A stretch of DNA of 64,000 nt from an uncultured Methanospirillum sp. (GTDB taxonomy: Archaea; Halobacteriota; Methanomicrobia; Methanomicrobiales; Methanospirillaceae): the NCBI RefSeq assembly GCF_963668475.1, contig NZ_OY764544.1, positions 558,001-622,000 on the forward strand, read 5' to 3'. This document shows positions 33,735 to 43,030 of this stretch, in pieces (within the stretch, counting starts at the first letter, position 1; each line of letters starts with the position of its first letter). The notes under the pieces were generated by a model. That model was given only the letters and a program-made list of their open reading frames with translations. It made no database searches and was not told where the DNA came from. The position numbers and the translations under genes are program-made.

Positions 33735-35441
33735 TTAGTGATCAAAATGTATAAGCAGATGGGCTCTGTCTCCTTTCTGTTTTGTACTCACCGAATCTGC
33801 GTACCTGTTCAGCATGTAACTTGAGAGGGAGGCCATTGCATGTTCATCATCAAGAAGTGAACTGTCAGAGGGCCGGGTCTTTGATATCTCAAGAATTGTC
33901 CCGGGATAACTGATATCGGTATCAAGGCTTAGTTCATCAAACGATACCTTCACGTCCATTGAAGGTATCTCTGGATTCAGGATTGAAACGGCCTCAATCC
34001 CTTCATTGAGTGCTGATGTAGCACGGGTGATAACCTCCGGACGGGCACCCCATACTCCTCCCTGTTGTCTCATGATATCAAATATCTTCTGGGCTGTGTT
34101 CTCTCTGGGATGTATCTCAAATGAAATGCTTGATCTGATTCCAATCCGGAGAACAAGGTTCAGGAGAATGACAGTAATGGTTGCCAGAGATAATGTGGAT
34201 GAAAAAACCGGTTTCAAAAGTTCTGGTACATGATCGTAGGTACCGGGAATCAGGGCTGAAAGTCCGATCAGGAACGACAAACCAACGACAAAGGTCTTGC
34301 GGACATCCATCATCCGTGAGTTCAGGATCTGCAGCCCTGCTACAACCATGAAACTGACCGAATACATCAGTGCCGCTCCCATCACCGGTGAGGGCATGAT
34401 AACAAAGATCATCGCCAGCTTCGGAAAGCATGAGAGAACGATCATGATGAGCCCGATCGAATATCCGATATATCGTGATGTGGCTCCGGTTCCGATCGAG
34501 AGACCTACATTACTTGATGAAGTGGATTGGCTGAATGTTCCAAGAGCCCCGCTTATCATATCAGCCACCCCGTCTGCGAGAATACCATTCCTGATGTTAG
34601 TCATATCAGGCCGTTTCCAGTCCAGATCATTGATTCGCTGACAGGTTGTGATATCACCAATCGACTTCAGAGTAGAACAGATCATTGCGATCATAAAGGG
34701 AAGAATCAGGGTAGCATCAAATGCCATCCCGAAATGAGATATATTTGGGAACCCAAAGACCGGAGCATTGAGGATCTGTGAGACCTGTGTGGATGTCAGA
34801 ACACCCATGATAGCTGAGAGAATATATCCACAGATCATCCCGATAAGGACACAATAGAGCTTGATCTTCCCTTTTGTATACAGATTCAGACCCACCATAA
34901 TTGCAAGAGTGATCACGGCTATCGTGAGATCAGTCTGGTTCATCATGCCGGTTTCTGTGCTATATCCGACAAATCTGGGAAACGCAATAGGAAGTACGGC
35001 TATGCCGACAAAGGTTACCACAACACCGGTTACTTCTGCCGGAAAGAGTGAGCGAAGTCTTGTGATCACCCGGGACAACAGGGCTTCTGCGACACCTGAA
35101 AAGAAAATCATTCCAAATAATAAATGAAGACCTCCAGTCTGGGCTGCCGTAATCGCCGACGAAAGATATGAAGGTCCACAGAGTGAAGGGCACAGATACC
35201 CGGATCCGATTCCATGCTTTCCGTATGACTGCAGCATGGTGACCAGCCCGGCAGCAAGAATCCCCATGCTTACCATGAACAGGGCATCCTGATCCCCTCC
35301 TCCGGCAGCCCTTATTATAACAACAGGAAAGATCAGGCTTATCGTGATCAGGAAAATGTGTTGAAGTCCTAGTAAAAAGAGGGGAACCAGCGGTGGTTTC
35401 TCATCAACACTGTAAATCAGTTCCGGAGGCCTGCGGACCAT
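33735..35441 (-). CDS. NCS2 xanthine/uracil permease with C-terminal GHKL-ATPase-like domain
   Basis: A 568-aa protein. Residues 1-440 are an NCS2 nucleobase transporter (PPLVPLFLLGLQHIFL; LQSYGKHGIGSGYLCP; GDITTCQRINDLDWKRPDM; GALGTFSQSTSSSNVGLS) with about 14 helices. The remaining 130 residues are soluble: ENTAQKIFDIMRQQGG, then ATSALNEGIEAVSIL (N-box-like), VKVSFDELSLDTDISYPG, and MASLSSYMLNRYADSVSTKQKGDRAHLLIHFDH, which parallel the RsbW/SpoIIAB-type ATPase order in degenerate form. The STAS and SpoIIE genes follow in the same operon. The specific nucleobase is not determined. Confidence 0.85.
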   Translation of the reverse strand: MVRRPPELIYSVDEKPPLVPLFLLGLQHIFLITISLIFPVVIIRAAGGGDQDALFMVSMGILAAGLVTMLQSYGKHGIGSGYLCPSLCGPSYLSSAITAAQTGGLHLLFGMIFFSGVAEALLSRVITRLRSLFPAEVTGVVVTFVGIAVLPIAFPRFVGYSTETGMMNQTDLTIAVITLAIMVGLNLYTKGKIKLYCVLIGMICGYILSAIMGVLTSTQVSQILNAPVFGFPNISHFGMAFDATLILPFMIAMICSTLKSIGDITTCQRINDLDWKRPDMTNIRNGILADGVADMISGALGTFSQSTSSSNVGLSIGTGATSRYIGYSIGLIMIVLSCFPKLAMIFVIMPSPVMGAALMYSVSFMVVAGLQILNSRMMDVRKTFVVGLSFLIGLSALIPGTYDHVPELLKPVFSSTLSLATITVILLNLVLRIGIRSSISFEIHPRENTAQKIFDIMRQQGGVWGARPEVITRATSALNEGIEAVSILNPEIPSMDVKVSFDELSLDTDISYPGTILEISKTRPSDSSLLDDEHAMASLSSYMLNRYADSVSTKQKGDRAHLLIHFDH

Positions 35442-35471
35442 AGTTGTTAGTCATCAGGACAACTATAAAAA

Positions 35472-35535
35472 TCCCAACGGTGCCCCGTTGGGGGCCCCTG
35501 GCAGGACCGATGAAAAGGACTTTTTCACGCAAAAA
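35472..35535 (+). repeat. dispersed hairpin repeat, copy B
   Basis: CCCAACGG (35473-35480), loop TGCC, CCGTTGGG (35485-35492), followed by GGCCCCTGGCAGGACCGATG and AAAAGGACTTTTTCACGC. It nearly matches copy A along the full length. It lies between the 3' end of the response-regulator gene and the 5' end of the NCS2 operon, where it could end the upstream transcript. Confidence 0.85.
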
Positions 35536-36306
35536 CTACACGCAGGACCCACTTGAATCTGACAAATCACGGATAATTAGCCACATCCCTTCAGGTTCCC
35601 CGAATTCGTCATGTACAATACGGGCTCTGATTGAAACCGGAATTCTATCCCCAGTACACCTGATGAATTCTCTCCTGAACTCTTCTGATGCGGCTTTGGA
35701 TTTATCAAGTCTCCTGAGAGAAAGGGAAGTCCCATCCTTCCATTCATCAGGGATCAGATCAAGAACCGAAACCTCTTTTACCGTGTCTTCCTGGCATCCG
35801 GTGATCTCAAGGAATGACGCGTTTACATTCTGAATAGTTCCGTCTTCATCGATAAAGAGCAGTCCGTCACGGCTGACATCACAGATCTCCTGAAGAGCAT
35901 GAGCCATCAGATAGAATTTTGTCTCCAATCTATGTCGTGATACAAGGAGATTGATGATCTGGGTGAATGCAAGGTACTGGAGAGGACCTTCTGACCCCTT
36001 TTCCAGGAAAAAATCTGCACCAGACTGCAGGGCTTCAAGTGCCGTGATCTCATCACCATGCCCGGTCTGGATCACAAATGGGATCGACAGATTCATCGAC
36101 CTGACTTGTTTTAAAAATTCAAGCCCGTTCACTTCAGGCATGTAATAATCGGAGATGATGATGTCGTACTCATGCTCCTCAAGAAACCCAAGCGCCTGGG
36201 CTACAGATGTAGCGGTATCTACGGAAAAATCCGGATTTGACTCCAGAATATACTTTACAACATCAAGAAGTGCTTCCAAATCATCGACTACAAGAATCCT
36301 GATCAT
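35536..36306 (-). CDS. response regulator receiver-PAS protein
   Basis: A 256-aa protein. Residues 1-120 are a CheY-like receiver: ILVVDDLEALLDVVKYIL with the acidic pair, DIIISDYYMPEVNGLEFL with the phosphorylatable Asp, and the QTGHGDEITALEAL loop, ending in FFLEKGS with the conserved Lys. A PAS domain follows (DGLLFIDEDGTIQNVNASFLEITGCQEDTVKEVSVLDLI, GDRIPVSIRARIVHDEFGEPEGMWLIIRDLSD). It lacks a kinase domain, so it probably relays signals. It is 20 bases downstream of the TPR gene. Confidence 0.93.
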   Translation of the reverse strand: MIRILVVDDLEALLDVVKYILESNPDFSVDTATSVAQALGFLEEHEYDIIISDYYMPEVNGLEFLKQVRSMNLSIPFVIQTGHGDEITALEALQSGADFFLEKGSEGPLQYLAFTQIINLLVSRHRLETKFYLMAHALQEICDVSRDGLLFIDEDGTIQNVNASFLEITGCQEDTVKEVSVLDLIPDEWKDGTSLSLRRLDKSKAASEEFRREFIRCTGDRIPVSIRARIVHDEFGEPEGMWLIIRDLSDSSGSCV

Positions 36307-36326
36307 ACCCTGCCCCCCTCACCAAT

Positions 36327-36986
36327 TCACAGAGTTTTGAGCTGCTCTGTAGCATGATGGTAGTCGGGATCGATGATTAAGGTTTTCAGGTACCACTCAC
36401 GTGCTGCATCAGGATTTCCCATCTCTTCATACGTGTGAGCAATGTTGTAGGCAGCATCTGGATAGTCAGGCCTGATGTCAAGAACTTCAAGATAGCAGGC
36501 TATAGCATCATCAAACCGTTTCAGTGATGCCAGGGCATTCCCTTTGTTAAGAAGGGCAAGGAGATGATCAGGCCTGATGTCAAGTGCCTGATCGTAGAGC
36601 ACGAGGGCATCGGCAAACCGGCCAAGGGACTGGAGCGTGTTTGCAAGATTATAACTTGCTTCAAGTGATTCGGGTTCTCTGACCAGTGCCTCGCGATAGG
36701 ATTCTTCAGCTTCAGCCCACCGACCCAGGTTCTGTAGAGCAAGACCTTTGTTATTCCAATAGATTGCAGGTGTCGGATCTGCAGAGAGAGCCTGTTCATA
36801 ACAGGAGAGTGACTCCTCATGTTTCCCAAGCATGTCAAGGGAAACCCCTTTCAGATTAAGGAGTGCAGGCTCGCCTGGCCTCCTCAACAGAAACCGCTCG
36901 ATGGATTCAAGAGCTCTTTCAGGATTTCCCTTCTGTATCTCGCGGATGATTGTAGCCGCAAGAACAGCATCAGACCGCTTACCCAT
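36327..36986 (-). CDS. tetratricopeptide repeat protein
   Basis: About 219 aa of consecutive TPR units: LLNLKGVSLDMLGKHEESLSCYEQALSADP, IYWNNKGLALQNLGRWAEAEESYREALVREP, EASYNLANTLQSLGRFADALVLYDQALDIRP, LLALLNKGNALASLKRFDDAIACYLEVLDIRP, and a fifth AAYNIAHTYEEMGNPDAAREWYLKTLIIDP-like unit. It is a protein-binding scaffold. ATG 36986 overlaps the stop of the upstream surface-protein gene by eight bases; the frame is open to 37037 but that part overlaps the neighbour. Confidence 0.9.
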   Translation of the reverse strand: MGKRSDAVLAATIIREIQKGNPERALESIERFLLRRPGEPALLNLKGVSLDMLGKHEESLSCYEQALSADPTPAIYWNNKGLALQNLGRWAEAEESYREALVREPESLEASYNLANTLQSLGRFADALVLYDQALDIRPDHLLALLNKGNALASLKRFDDAIACYLEVLDIRPDYPDAAYNIAHTYEEMGNPDAAREWYLKTLIIDPDYHHATEQLKTL

Positions 36987-38394
36987 TCTGTTTCCGCTTC
37001 TGCCACCAGTACCGGTATACAGCATAGGCAGCTGCATTGATCACAATAAACAGGCCAACGATGCCAATTACTGCAAGAACTGGTCCGGTAAGTCTGCTCT
37101 TTATGGAAGCGAGCAGAGCGTTGACTGGCCCGGGAGATTTCACTGACCCGGAGCCTGATACTACAGGTGTCTGAACTGGCTGAGTCACAACCGGCAGAGG
37201 GGTGATGACAGGTGTTTCAGGGTTGTTAACCTGTACTCCCTGAGTAGGTACAGGCATCATCTCCTGGGAGGTGAGGACCGGCACTGGAGTTATGGGAACT
37301 GCCGGGGGCACTACTGGAGATGAGGACTGCGATCCATTACCGGCTCCAGATAGTAAGGATGTCTGGTTCTGATACGTTACAGAGTTCTGGAGACTCTGGC
37401 TCGTGGATGAATTATTTACAGGAATAAACAGCCCATAGATTGCAGCTTCGTAGACATCTCCGGTTATCTCACTTGTAAAGACGCTTGAATAGGTATGTAC
37501 CGGCTCCCATGATGCCGTCTGTGAGATGTACTCATAGAGTATCGGACCTGCTCCGATGACATCATATGCACGGTCAGGAGGGAGCCTGAGCACAAGTGTT
37601 CCTTTCGGATTGAAATACGTCTCTGACGGTATGATCTCGTATGCATATCCGGTAAACTTCAGACTCTTATTTGTCGAAAGAGGGGGAAGATCAGAGACAC
37701 TTCTCGGGCGAATCCCAACTGCACTTAAAAACTGTCCTTCTGGTGAGAAGAGCATGGTCGACTTTCCAAACTGCAGTTCTGCGAGACCGTCCTCAGCTCT
37801 GAACGTACGATCCTGATCCAGACCATAACTGATGGTTGTTCCTGAACCTGATGACGAACCTCCGGATGAAGATGGCTGAAATGAACCGGAGTCTGAATTC
37901 ACAGCTGGATTTGGTAACGAGGAGGATGTTACATTATCAACTGGATTCTTTGAGAAAGACGTTGTAACATTATCAACCGGAGTCATATACGTGGCAGGAG
38001 ATGCCATGGCCGGTGCACCTGCTCCTGATGCAAGATCAAACTGTTTGGATACACCAGGTTCGAAATCAACAGTCTGGGCAGCCTGCTGGTCGCCAATCAT
38101 AAAGGTGATCTTGAGCATGCCTGGCTTGTACTCCTCTTCAGGAACAGACACTTTCAGCCGGTCATCAAAGATTCCAGGCCCACCATAAAATCCATCAACC
38201 ACAGTCCTGATACTGCCTTTTTCAACTCCGTTGATTAAAGCAGTGATATTCGTGCCAGCAGGAGCCGGTTTGCCATCGATGACCGCACTTCCATAAAACT
38301 CAGTGGGCATCGGAGGGATAGCTGATACATGAACTGCAAGCAACAGAATGATAACGCAAGGAACAATCCGGGCCATTAAACTCCAGTTCCTCAT
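36979..38394 (-). CDS. secreted surface protein with C-terminal membrane anchor
   Basis: A 471-aa protein with a signal peptide (IVPCVIILLLAVHVSA), an N-terminal FYGSAVIDGKPAPAGTNITALI domain, which in methanogen surface proteins is an Ig-like module, a Ser/Asn/Pro-rich linker, a second globular part (LRLPPDRAYDVIGAGPILYEYISQTASWEPV), a long Pro/Val/Thr-rich stalk, and a C-terminal membrane helix (VLAVIGIVGLFIVINAAAYAVY) with basic KRKQ end. Outward-facing anchored protein of unknown function. Confidence 0.82.
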   Translation of the reverse strand: MRNWSLMARIVPCVIILLLAVHVSAIPPMPTEFYGSAVIDGKPAPAGTNITALINGVEKGSIRTVVDGFYGGPGIFDDRLKVSVPEEEYKPGMLKITFMIGDQQAAQTVDFEPGVSKQFDLASGAGAPAMASPATYMTPVDNVTTSFSKNPVDNVTSSSLPNPAVNSDSGSFQPSSSGGSSSGSGTTISYGLDQDRTFRAEDGLAELQFGKSTMLFSPEGQFLSAVGIRPRSVSDLPPLSTNKSLKFTGYAYEIIPSETYFNPKGTLVLRLPPDRAYDVIGAGPILYEYISQTASWEPVHTYSSVFTSEITGDVYEAAIYGLFIPVNNSSTSQSLQNSVTYQNQTSLLSGAGNGSQSSSPVVPPAVPITPVPVLTSQEMMPVPTQGVQVNNPETPVITPLPVVTQPVQTPVVSGSGSVKSPGPVNALLASIKSRLTGPVLAVIGIVGLFIVINAAAYAVYRYWWQKRKQNG

Positions 38395-38442
38395 AGAATC
38401 TGTACTTGTTCGGTGCCGGATAAACTATATCTATCGTTTTGT

Positions 38443-38482
38443 ATGAAAAAGTCCTTTTCAACGGGGCACCGTTGGGGTTTTC
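38443..38482 (-). repeat. dispersed hairpin repeat, copy C (shortened, reverse)
   Basis: On the minus strand this reads CCCCAACGGTGCCCCGTTG followed directly by AAAAGGACTTTTTCATAC. Compared with copy A, 22 bases between CCGTTG and CCGGTG are absent, which suggests a deletion between the two similar words. It lies between a cohesin-like gene's 3' end and the surface-protein gene's start. Confidence 0.82.
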
Positions 38483-38562
38483 AACTGCCCATCTGAAACT
38501 GAAAAGACGTCGAAGTTTACTATCTGACAAAACAGGAGCCCGAAGGCAAAAAAGAGGAGTGA

Positions 38563-39090
38563 TCAGGTACTCATCGGGATTATCGGAACCGGACCTGCTC
38601 CGGTGATAATGATCGTCATGGCAACCGGGCTGCTCTCGTACCTGCCCTTCTGATCGTCATCAATCATAACAGGGGTGGCCCTGATCGTGGCATAGCCGGG
38701 AGCCTTGGCATGAACCTTCACATGAGCCAGATCAATCTTTTGTGCCCCCTGCTGTTGGCGGTCATCTGAATCAACACCTTGAATGAGATATGATGATTCA
38801 GACTGCTTCTGAGTATCCTGAAGTCCGGTCCATTTGGGAAGGTCAATTCCGGTGATGTCTGCAATGTCGGGAGTATCGAGTGAGATGATCAGGCCATACC
38901 CGGAAAGACCACGGGGAGCACTGTCCATCAAGAGGTGAACCTGGACATCCTCACCGGTGTTGCTCTCCACCACATCAGGAGAGAAGAAGAGGACCGGCTG
39001 TGAGAAGGCGAGAACCGGAGAGGAGATAATTCCCACCAGGATCAATACCGAGAGCAGTCCTAAAACATGAGCTAACTTCGCCATGATCAC
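38563..39090 (-). CDS. cohesin-domain-like secreted protein
   Basis: About 175 aa with a signal peptide (LLSVLILVGIISSPVLA). The mature part has the cohesin pattern: VLFFSPDVVESNTGEDVQVHLLMDSAPRGLSGYGLIISLDTPDIADITGI, and a late KIDLAHVKVHAKAPGYATIRATPVMIDDDQKGRY block. Cohesins bind dockerin modules; the directly upstream gene encodes one. The start (GTG 39090 or ATG 39084) overlaps the stop of that gene. Neither a scaffold repeat nor a C-terminal anchor is visible. Confidence 0.78.
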   Translation of the reverse strand: MIMAKLAHVLGLLSVLILVGIISSPVLAFSQPVLFFSPDVVESNTGEDVQVHLLMDSAPRGLSGYGLIISLDTPDIADITGIDLPKWTGLQDTQKQSESSYLIQGVDSDDRQQQGAQKIDLAHVKVHAKAPGYATIRATPVMIDDDQKGRYESSPVAMTIIITGAGPVPIIPMST

Positions 39091-40712
39091 ACCATCTTTT
39101 TCAGCATCGCAATATCTCCGTACCCAATGAATCCGCTTCCATCAAAGTCAAACTGGGTGACTGGTTCATTCTTTAATGCAAACTGAAGATTTTTCAGGAG
39201 TACAACAGGATCTTCATTCTCAAGCCACCCGTTGCCATTGACATCCTCATATCGTCCATCACCGTCAGGATCAGTCGGGACAGAATAATTGCCTCCTTCA
39301 GGTTTTGGGAAAGGACTCACTGTTACATATGGGAACTTCACAGTCACTGCGTCCTTCTTCACGGTGCCTGCAGAATATCCTGCCTTTCCGATAGAGAGTG
39401 ATATAGAGTAATGTCCCGGCTGGGTAAAGGTGTGGTTCGGACTTGAGATGATCGAGCCTCCCCCATCTCCGAAGTTCCACTTCCATGAGTCAGGTCCTCC
39501 AAGGGAGGTATCTGAGAAGTGGACTGTGAGCGGTGGATATCCGCTTTCAGGAGATATATCAAAATCTGCAGTCAGATTTGGATTCTCGATCGGGGTAGCA
39601 TTCTGTGAAGTGGTATTATACACGGTGTCAAGGGTCTCCCACTGGGTGACCGGAAGACTCTCCCCGTAATCCGAGTATCCTGCAGAGTAGTCCATGTACT
39701 CATTGATATAGAATGTCCCATTCGGTCTGAAGGCTGAGGTGCCCCAGCTGTTCAGACACTGCCAGTATCCGGCGGTTCCATTGTCAGTATACCCGGTTAC
39801 CAGAACCATCTGACTTCCTCCGGTTGAGGTATAGGTACTTCCTGCATACGAATCGATGTCAAAGTAGGAGGCTTCCTGCAAGCCGTAATTCCAGAACTGA
39901 TCAAACTCACTCCATGCATTCTGATCAGGAAGATAGAAGGTAAGCAGGACAGGTTTTCCGTTCTCCAGCATCTTCTTGATATTTCTGATCGCCGAATCCT
40001 GTGGAATGTTCAGTGTATCTACCCGTGAGACATCCAGGCTTTCAAGTTTGTATGAGGGGGTCAGGTTTATGATACTCAGATCAATATTCGAATGGCCACC
40101 AGATGTCACGTTACCATCGTAGAAAGCTGCATTCGTGTTGTTCCAGGGGATCACGGTTTTGTTTCCACCGTACTTCCCGCTCATCAAATAGAAGTCAGCT
40201 AAGTCTGCTGCATTGCCCCCGTTGCATGCACAGTCAGCAGACGAGTATGGGGATTTTCCTCCGTTATGATACTTTGAGTTGAGGTACTGGACAGACAGGC
40301 GGTCATTCACCCCATTCTGCGTTGAATGCGCAACCTCAAGTGCACTTGTCCCGGCCCAGACCCATCCGTTTCCACAATCCTGCTGATCCCGTTCTGTTGC
40401 ATTATATGTGAGATAACTCAGAAGACTCATCGAAGATGAATCGGACAGGTCTTTCTTAATGTCGGTATTTTTCACAGTCGCTAACGGAGCACTCAGGTAC
40501 TCTGAGTTCCATTGCTTTCTCTGGTCTCTTGACGGGTGAGCAACCATTGCTGAATGAGTAGATGATGAACCCGCCGCGTTATCTGACTGGAATAGTGTTT
40601 TAGGAGTATCCATCTGGGAAGAGATACCTCTGTCTGCAACCCCTGTGAGTGGAATGAGGCAGAGCAATATTAAAACTGCCAGAACCTCTACTCGTCTCTG
40701 TGTACGTATCAA
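39087..40712 (-). CDS. papain-fold pseudo-protease with PKD and dockerin domains
   Basis: About 541 aa from TTG 40712 (GGGGGA upstream; frame open to 40787). Order: signal peptide (VLAVLILLCLIPLTGVA), papain-like C1 domain, PKD domain (PLTVHFSDTSLGGPDSWKWNFGDGG), dockerin-like end (DPDGDGRYEDVNGNG with FDFDGSGFIGYGDI). The active-site region reads QQDCGNGWVWAGTSA where papain has CGSCW, so Gly replaces the catalytic Cys; the His position in MVLVTGYTDNG is also not His, while CLNSWG keeps the Asn. It is coupled to a cohesin-like gene, implying a secreted binding or scaffolding pair. Confidence 0.83.
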   Translation of the reverse strand: MIRTQRRVEVLAVLILLCLIPLTGVADRGISSQMDTPKTLFQSDNAAGSSSTHSAMVAHPSRDQRKQWNSEYLSAPLATVKNTDIKKDLSDSSSMSLLSYLTYNATERDQQDCGNGWVWAGTSALEVAHSTQNGVNDRLSVQYLNSKYHNGGKSPYSSADCACNGGNAADLADFYLMSGKYGGNKTVIPWNNTNAAFYDGNVTSGGHSNIDLSIINLTPSYKLESLDVSRVDTLNIPQDSAIRNIKKMLENGKPVLLTFYLPDQNAWSEFDQFWNYGLQEASYFDIDSYAGSTYTSTGGSQMVLVTGYTDNGTAGYWQCLNSWGTSAFRPNGTFYINEYMDYSAGYSDYGESLPVTQWETLDTVYNTTSQNATPIENPNLTADFDISPESGYPPLTVHFSDTSLGGPDSWKWNFGDGGGSIISSPNHTFTQPGHYSISLSIGKAGYSAGTVKKDAVTVKFPYVTVSPFPKPEGGNYSVPTDPDGDGRYEDVNGNGWLENEDPVVLLKNLQFALKNEPVTQFDFDGSGFIGYGDIAMLKKMV

Positions 40713-40845
40713 AATCAGTCCCCCGATATATTCATTGATTATAATAATGGTAAACGAATAAAGGTTCCGGTAGGAAACTGGCGGCAACAGAGGGGAGGAA
40801 GGGTTTCAGTTAACTGTTCTATCGATCATTTCGGCAATTTCCCGA

Positions 40846-42756
40846 TCAGGTATCAGGATCAACCTTCCACTGATCAGCAGGCACATGGATCTCAAACCGT
40901 GCTCCTGAACCATATGTACCTGTCTCCGTGATACTCATCCCGGTGATTGCGAGAATCTCTCTTATCAGGAAGAGACCGAGCCCGCTCCCTGATCCATACC
41001 CACGCTCAAAGATCAGTTCCTTTTCAGAGTCGGGAATTCCTCTTCCCTTATCTTCATAGACGATCACACCATCAGCATCAGTCTTTTCAAACGAGATCAG
41101 AATCTTTTCTCCTCCGGGACCGGCATGCGTCAGGGAGTTGTGAGCAAGATTGTAGAAGACCTTCTGCAGAAGCGGATCTGCCAGAATTGAGACATTCGTG
41201 CCAGAAGTCTGCAGTGAGATCCGATCAGAGAAGGGACCAGAGATTGCATCACAGATACCCTTATCCAGGTTCTGCCATGAAGAACTGGAGATTCCGATCG
41301 TCTGGTAGTCACGGGAAAACGCGATCATCTCTTCAATCAGGCGTGATATCCGCTGAATGTTCTGTGCATGGAGGACATTATCTGCCTGGCATGTGCTGTT
41401 TTCAGCAAGGAAGGCATACCCCCTGATGCAGGTAACCTGATTGAGGATATCATGCCTCGTTATACTGGAGAGATTGTTCAGTTTATTATTAGCAATAATT
41501 AGGGCCTCTTCGGCCGCCTTTCTCCGCTCAAGTTCAGCTGCTATCTCTTCATGACCACTTTGAATTATCTCGATATCATACAGGATCTTCTGTACCATTA
41601 TCCCGACACTGTGACCGAGGCGATCGATATCACTTCCACCAGTCTTTCTGACACTGTGATGATAGTCACCCCTGGCAATCTGTTCGATGTCCTCGATGAT
41701 CTGTTCCAACGGACGGGAAATGTACCGTGATATGTACATCGCAAACAAGACAGCAAGGATCACCGCAAAAAAAGTACTACATACATGAATCAGAAGATAG
41801 TTCGAGAGTGAGCGATCAAGGTTGGCACGTGAATACACCAGTACTGCTGCCACATTCATCTCTGAAGAAGATGGAGTGATATCATGGCGAATCGTGAAAA
41901 ACTGGTAGTCTACCAGGTACAATCCGGTATCTTGCACGGTAGCTTTCTTCTCTGCAAAAACAGATCGGATCGTCGAGTTCAGATCTTCAACCGTGATATA
42001 TTGGGACACTGACGAATTTTCTGTGGTGTGACCTGGAGAACCCGAGTCACTGATTGGATCAACATTTTTGTTGAAGAATGAAATGGCAACAAGGTCAGGA
42101 TTAATCTCAAGAATCTGCCTGCCCAGTTTTTCATAGGAGAAGATCTCGCGTCGTGCCTGCCAGAACTCATCAGAATGGACACCGATCTCCAGGATATACC
42201 GGTGATCAGGTGTGGGATAGTAGGCGTACTTCCGGTAATACCCGGGTGTGTTTATTGAGTCAACCCATTGATCAGCAACAAACCTGGGATTATTCCGGAT
42301 ATGTGAAAGAGATTTTGCAAATTCAGGGAACTGGGTAAAATTGAGGTTGATATCTGGATCATATGTTGTATGTTCTACGATGTTACTTGAGTTGATGATG
42401 TAGAGATCAACATCTCCCGGGAAGATAGGAGAGATCTCTTCTTTGAACCCGGTCAGATTGATCTGCGAGATATCATTGCCTGAACCGACATAGGTATCAG
42501 ATAAGCGACTCAGTACCATCTCCATCTCGTAATCATATCGTGAATCATAGAGGTTAAGAGCTTCAAAAAGCACAGATACCGAGTGATTAAGAATCAGATC
42601 AGTCTTTGAGATCTCATCTGAAAACTGTCCTTTTTGATCTGCTGCCACCGCACCATACTGAAAGAACGAGAGCATTCCGATAATGCCGATGAAGATCAGG
42701 GAAAAGATGATCATCAGCGCATTGTTCAGTGAGTACGAACGGATGGGGCGGATCAT
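40846..42756 (-). CDS. membrane sensor histidine kinase
   Basis: A 636-aa kinase. A membrane helix (ALMIIFSLIFIGIIGMLSFF), a long external sensor of about 270 residues (YIINSSNIVEHTTYDPDI; DQWVDSINTPGYYRKYAYYPTPDHRYILEIGVH), a second helix, a HAMP segment (ISRPLEQIIEDIEQIARGDYHH), coiled coil, then the methanogen-type H-box RHDILNQVTCIRGY and an ATPase with LAHNSLTHA, DKGRGIP and GSGLGLFLI. All boxes look intact. The H-box resembles that of the kinase at 47882. No receiver domain is adjacent. Confidence 0.92.
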   Translation of the reverse strand: MIRPIRSYSLNNALMIIFSLIFIGIIGMLSFFQYGAVAADQKGQFSDEISKTDLILNHSVSVLFEALNLYDSRYDYEMEMVLSRLSDTYVGSGNDISQINLTGFKEEISPIFPGDVDLYIINSSNIVEHTTYDPDINLNFTQFPEFAKSLSHIRNNPRFVADQWVDSINTPGYYRKYAYYPTPDHRYILEIGVHSDEFWQARREIFSYEKLGRQILEINPDLVAISFFNKNVDPISDSGSPGHTTENSSVSQYITVEDLNSTIRSVFAEKKATVQDTGLYLVDYQFFTIRHDITPSSSEMNVAAVLVYSRANLDRSLSNYLLIHVCSTFFAVILAVLFAMYISRYISRPLEQIIEDIEQIARGDYHHSVRKTGGSDIDRLGHSVGIMVQKILYDIEIIQSGHEEIAAELERRKAAEEALIIANNKLNNLSSITRHDILNQVTCIRGYAFLAENSTCQADNVLHAQNIQRISRLIEEMIAFSRDYQTIGISSSSWQNLDKGICDAISGPFSDRISLQTSGTNVSILADPLLQKVFYNLAHNSLTHAGPGGEKILISFEKTDADGVIVYEDKGRGIPDSEKELIFERGYGSGSGLGLFLIREILAITGMSITETGTYGSGARFEIHVPADQWKVDPDT

Positions 42757-43030
42757 CTTATATGACTACTTACAGCAACTCCCATTAACAGTTATTGGTT
42801 TGGACCTTCGCAGGGTCTGTCAGACTAACCCGAATCATTCGAAATTTTTCAATTATATTTAATAAAACCGGCAAAAAACCGGTGCATGAAGATCAGAATG
42901 CTATTCTGTCCAGGATACCAGGCTTCAGATCTTCAAGTCATTTCTCTTTACGTTCAGACGAGATGTGAAAAGTGATCTAAAAAAAGATCGATCACAAACC
43001 TCATGCATTGGGCTGATCAACCCATACCAG

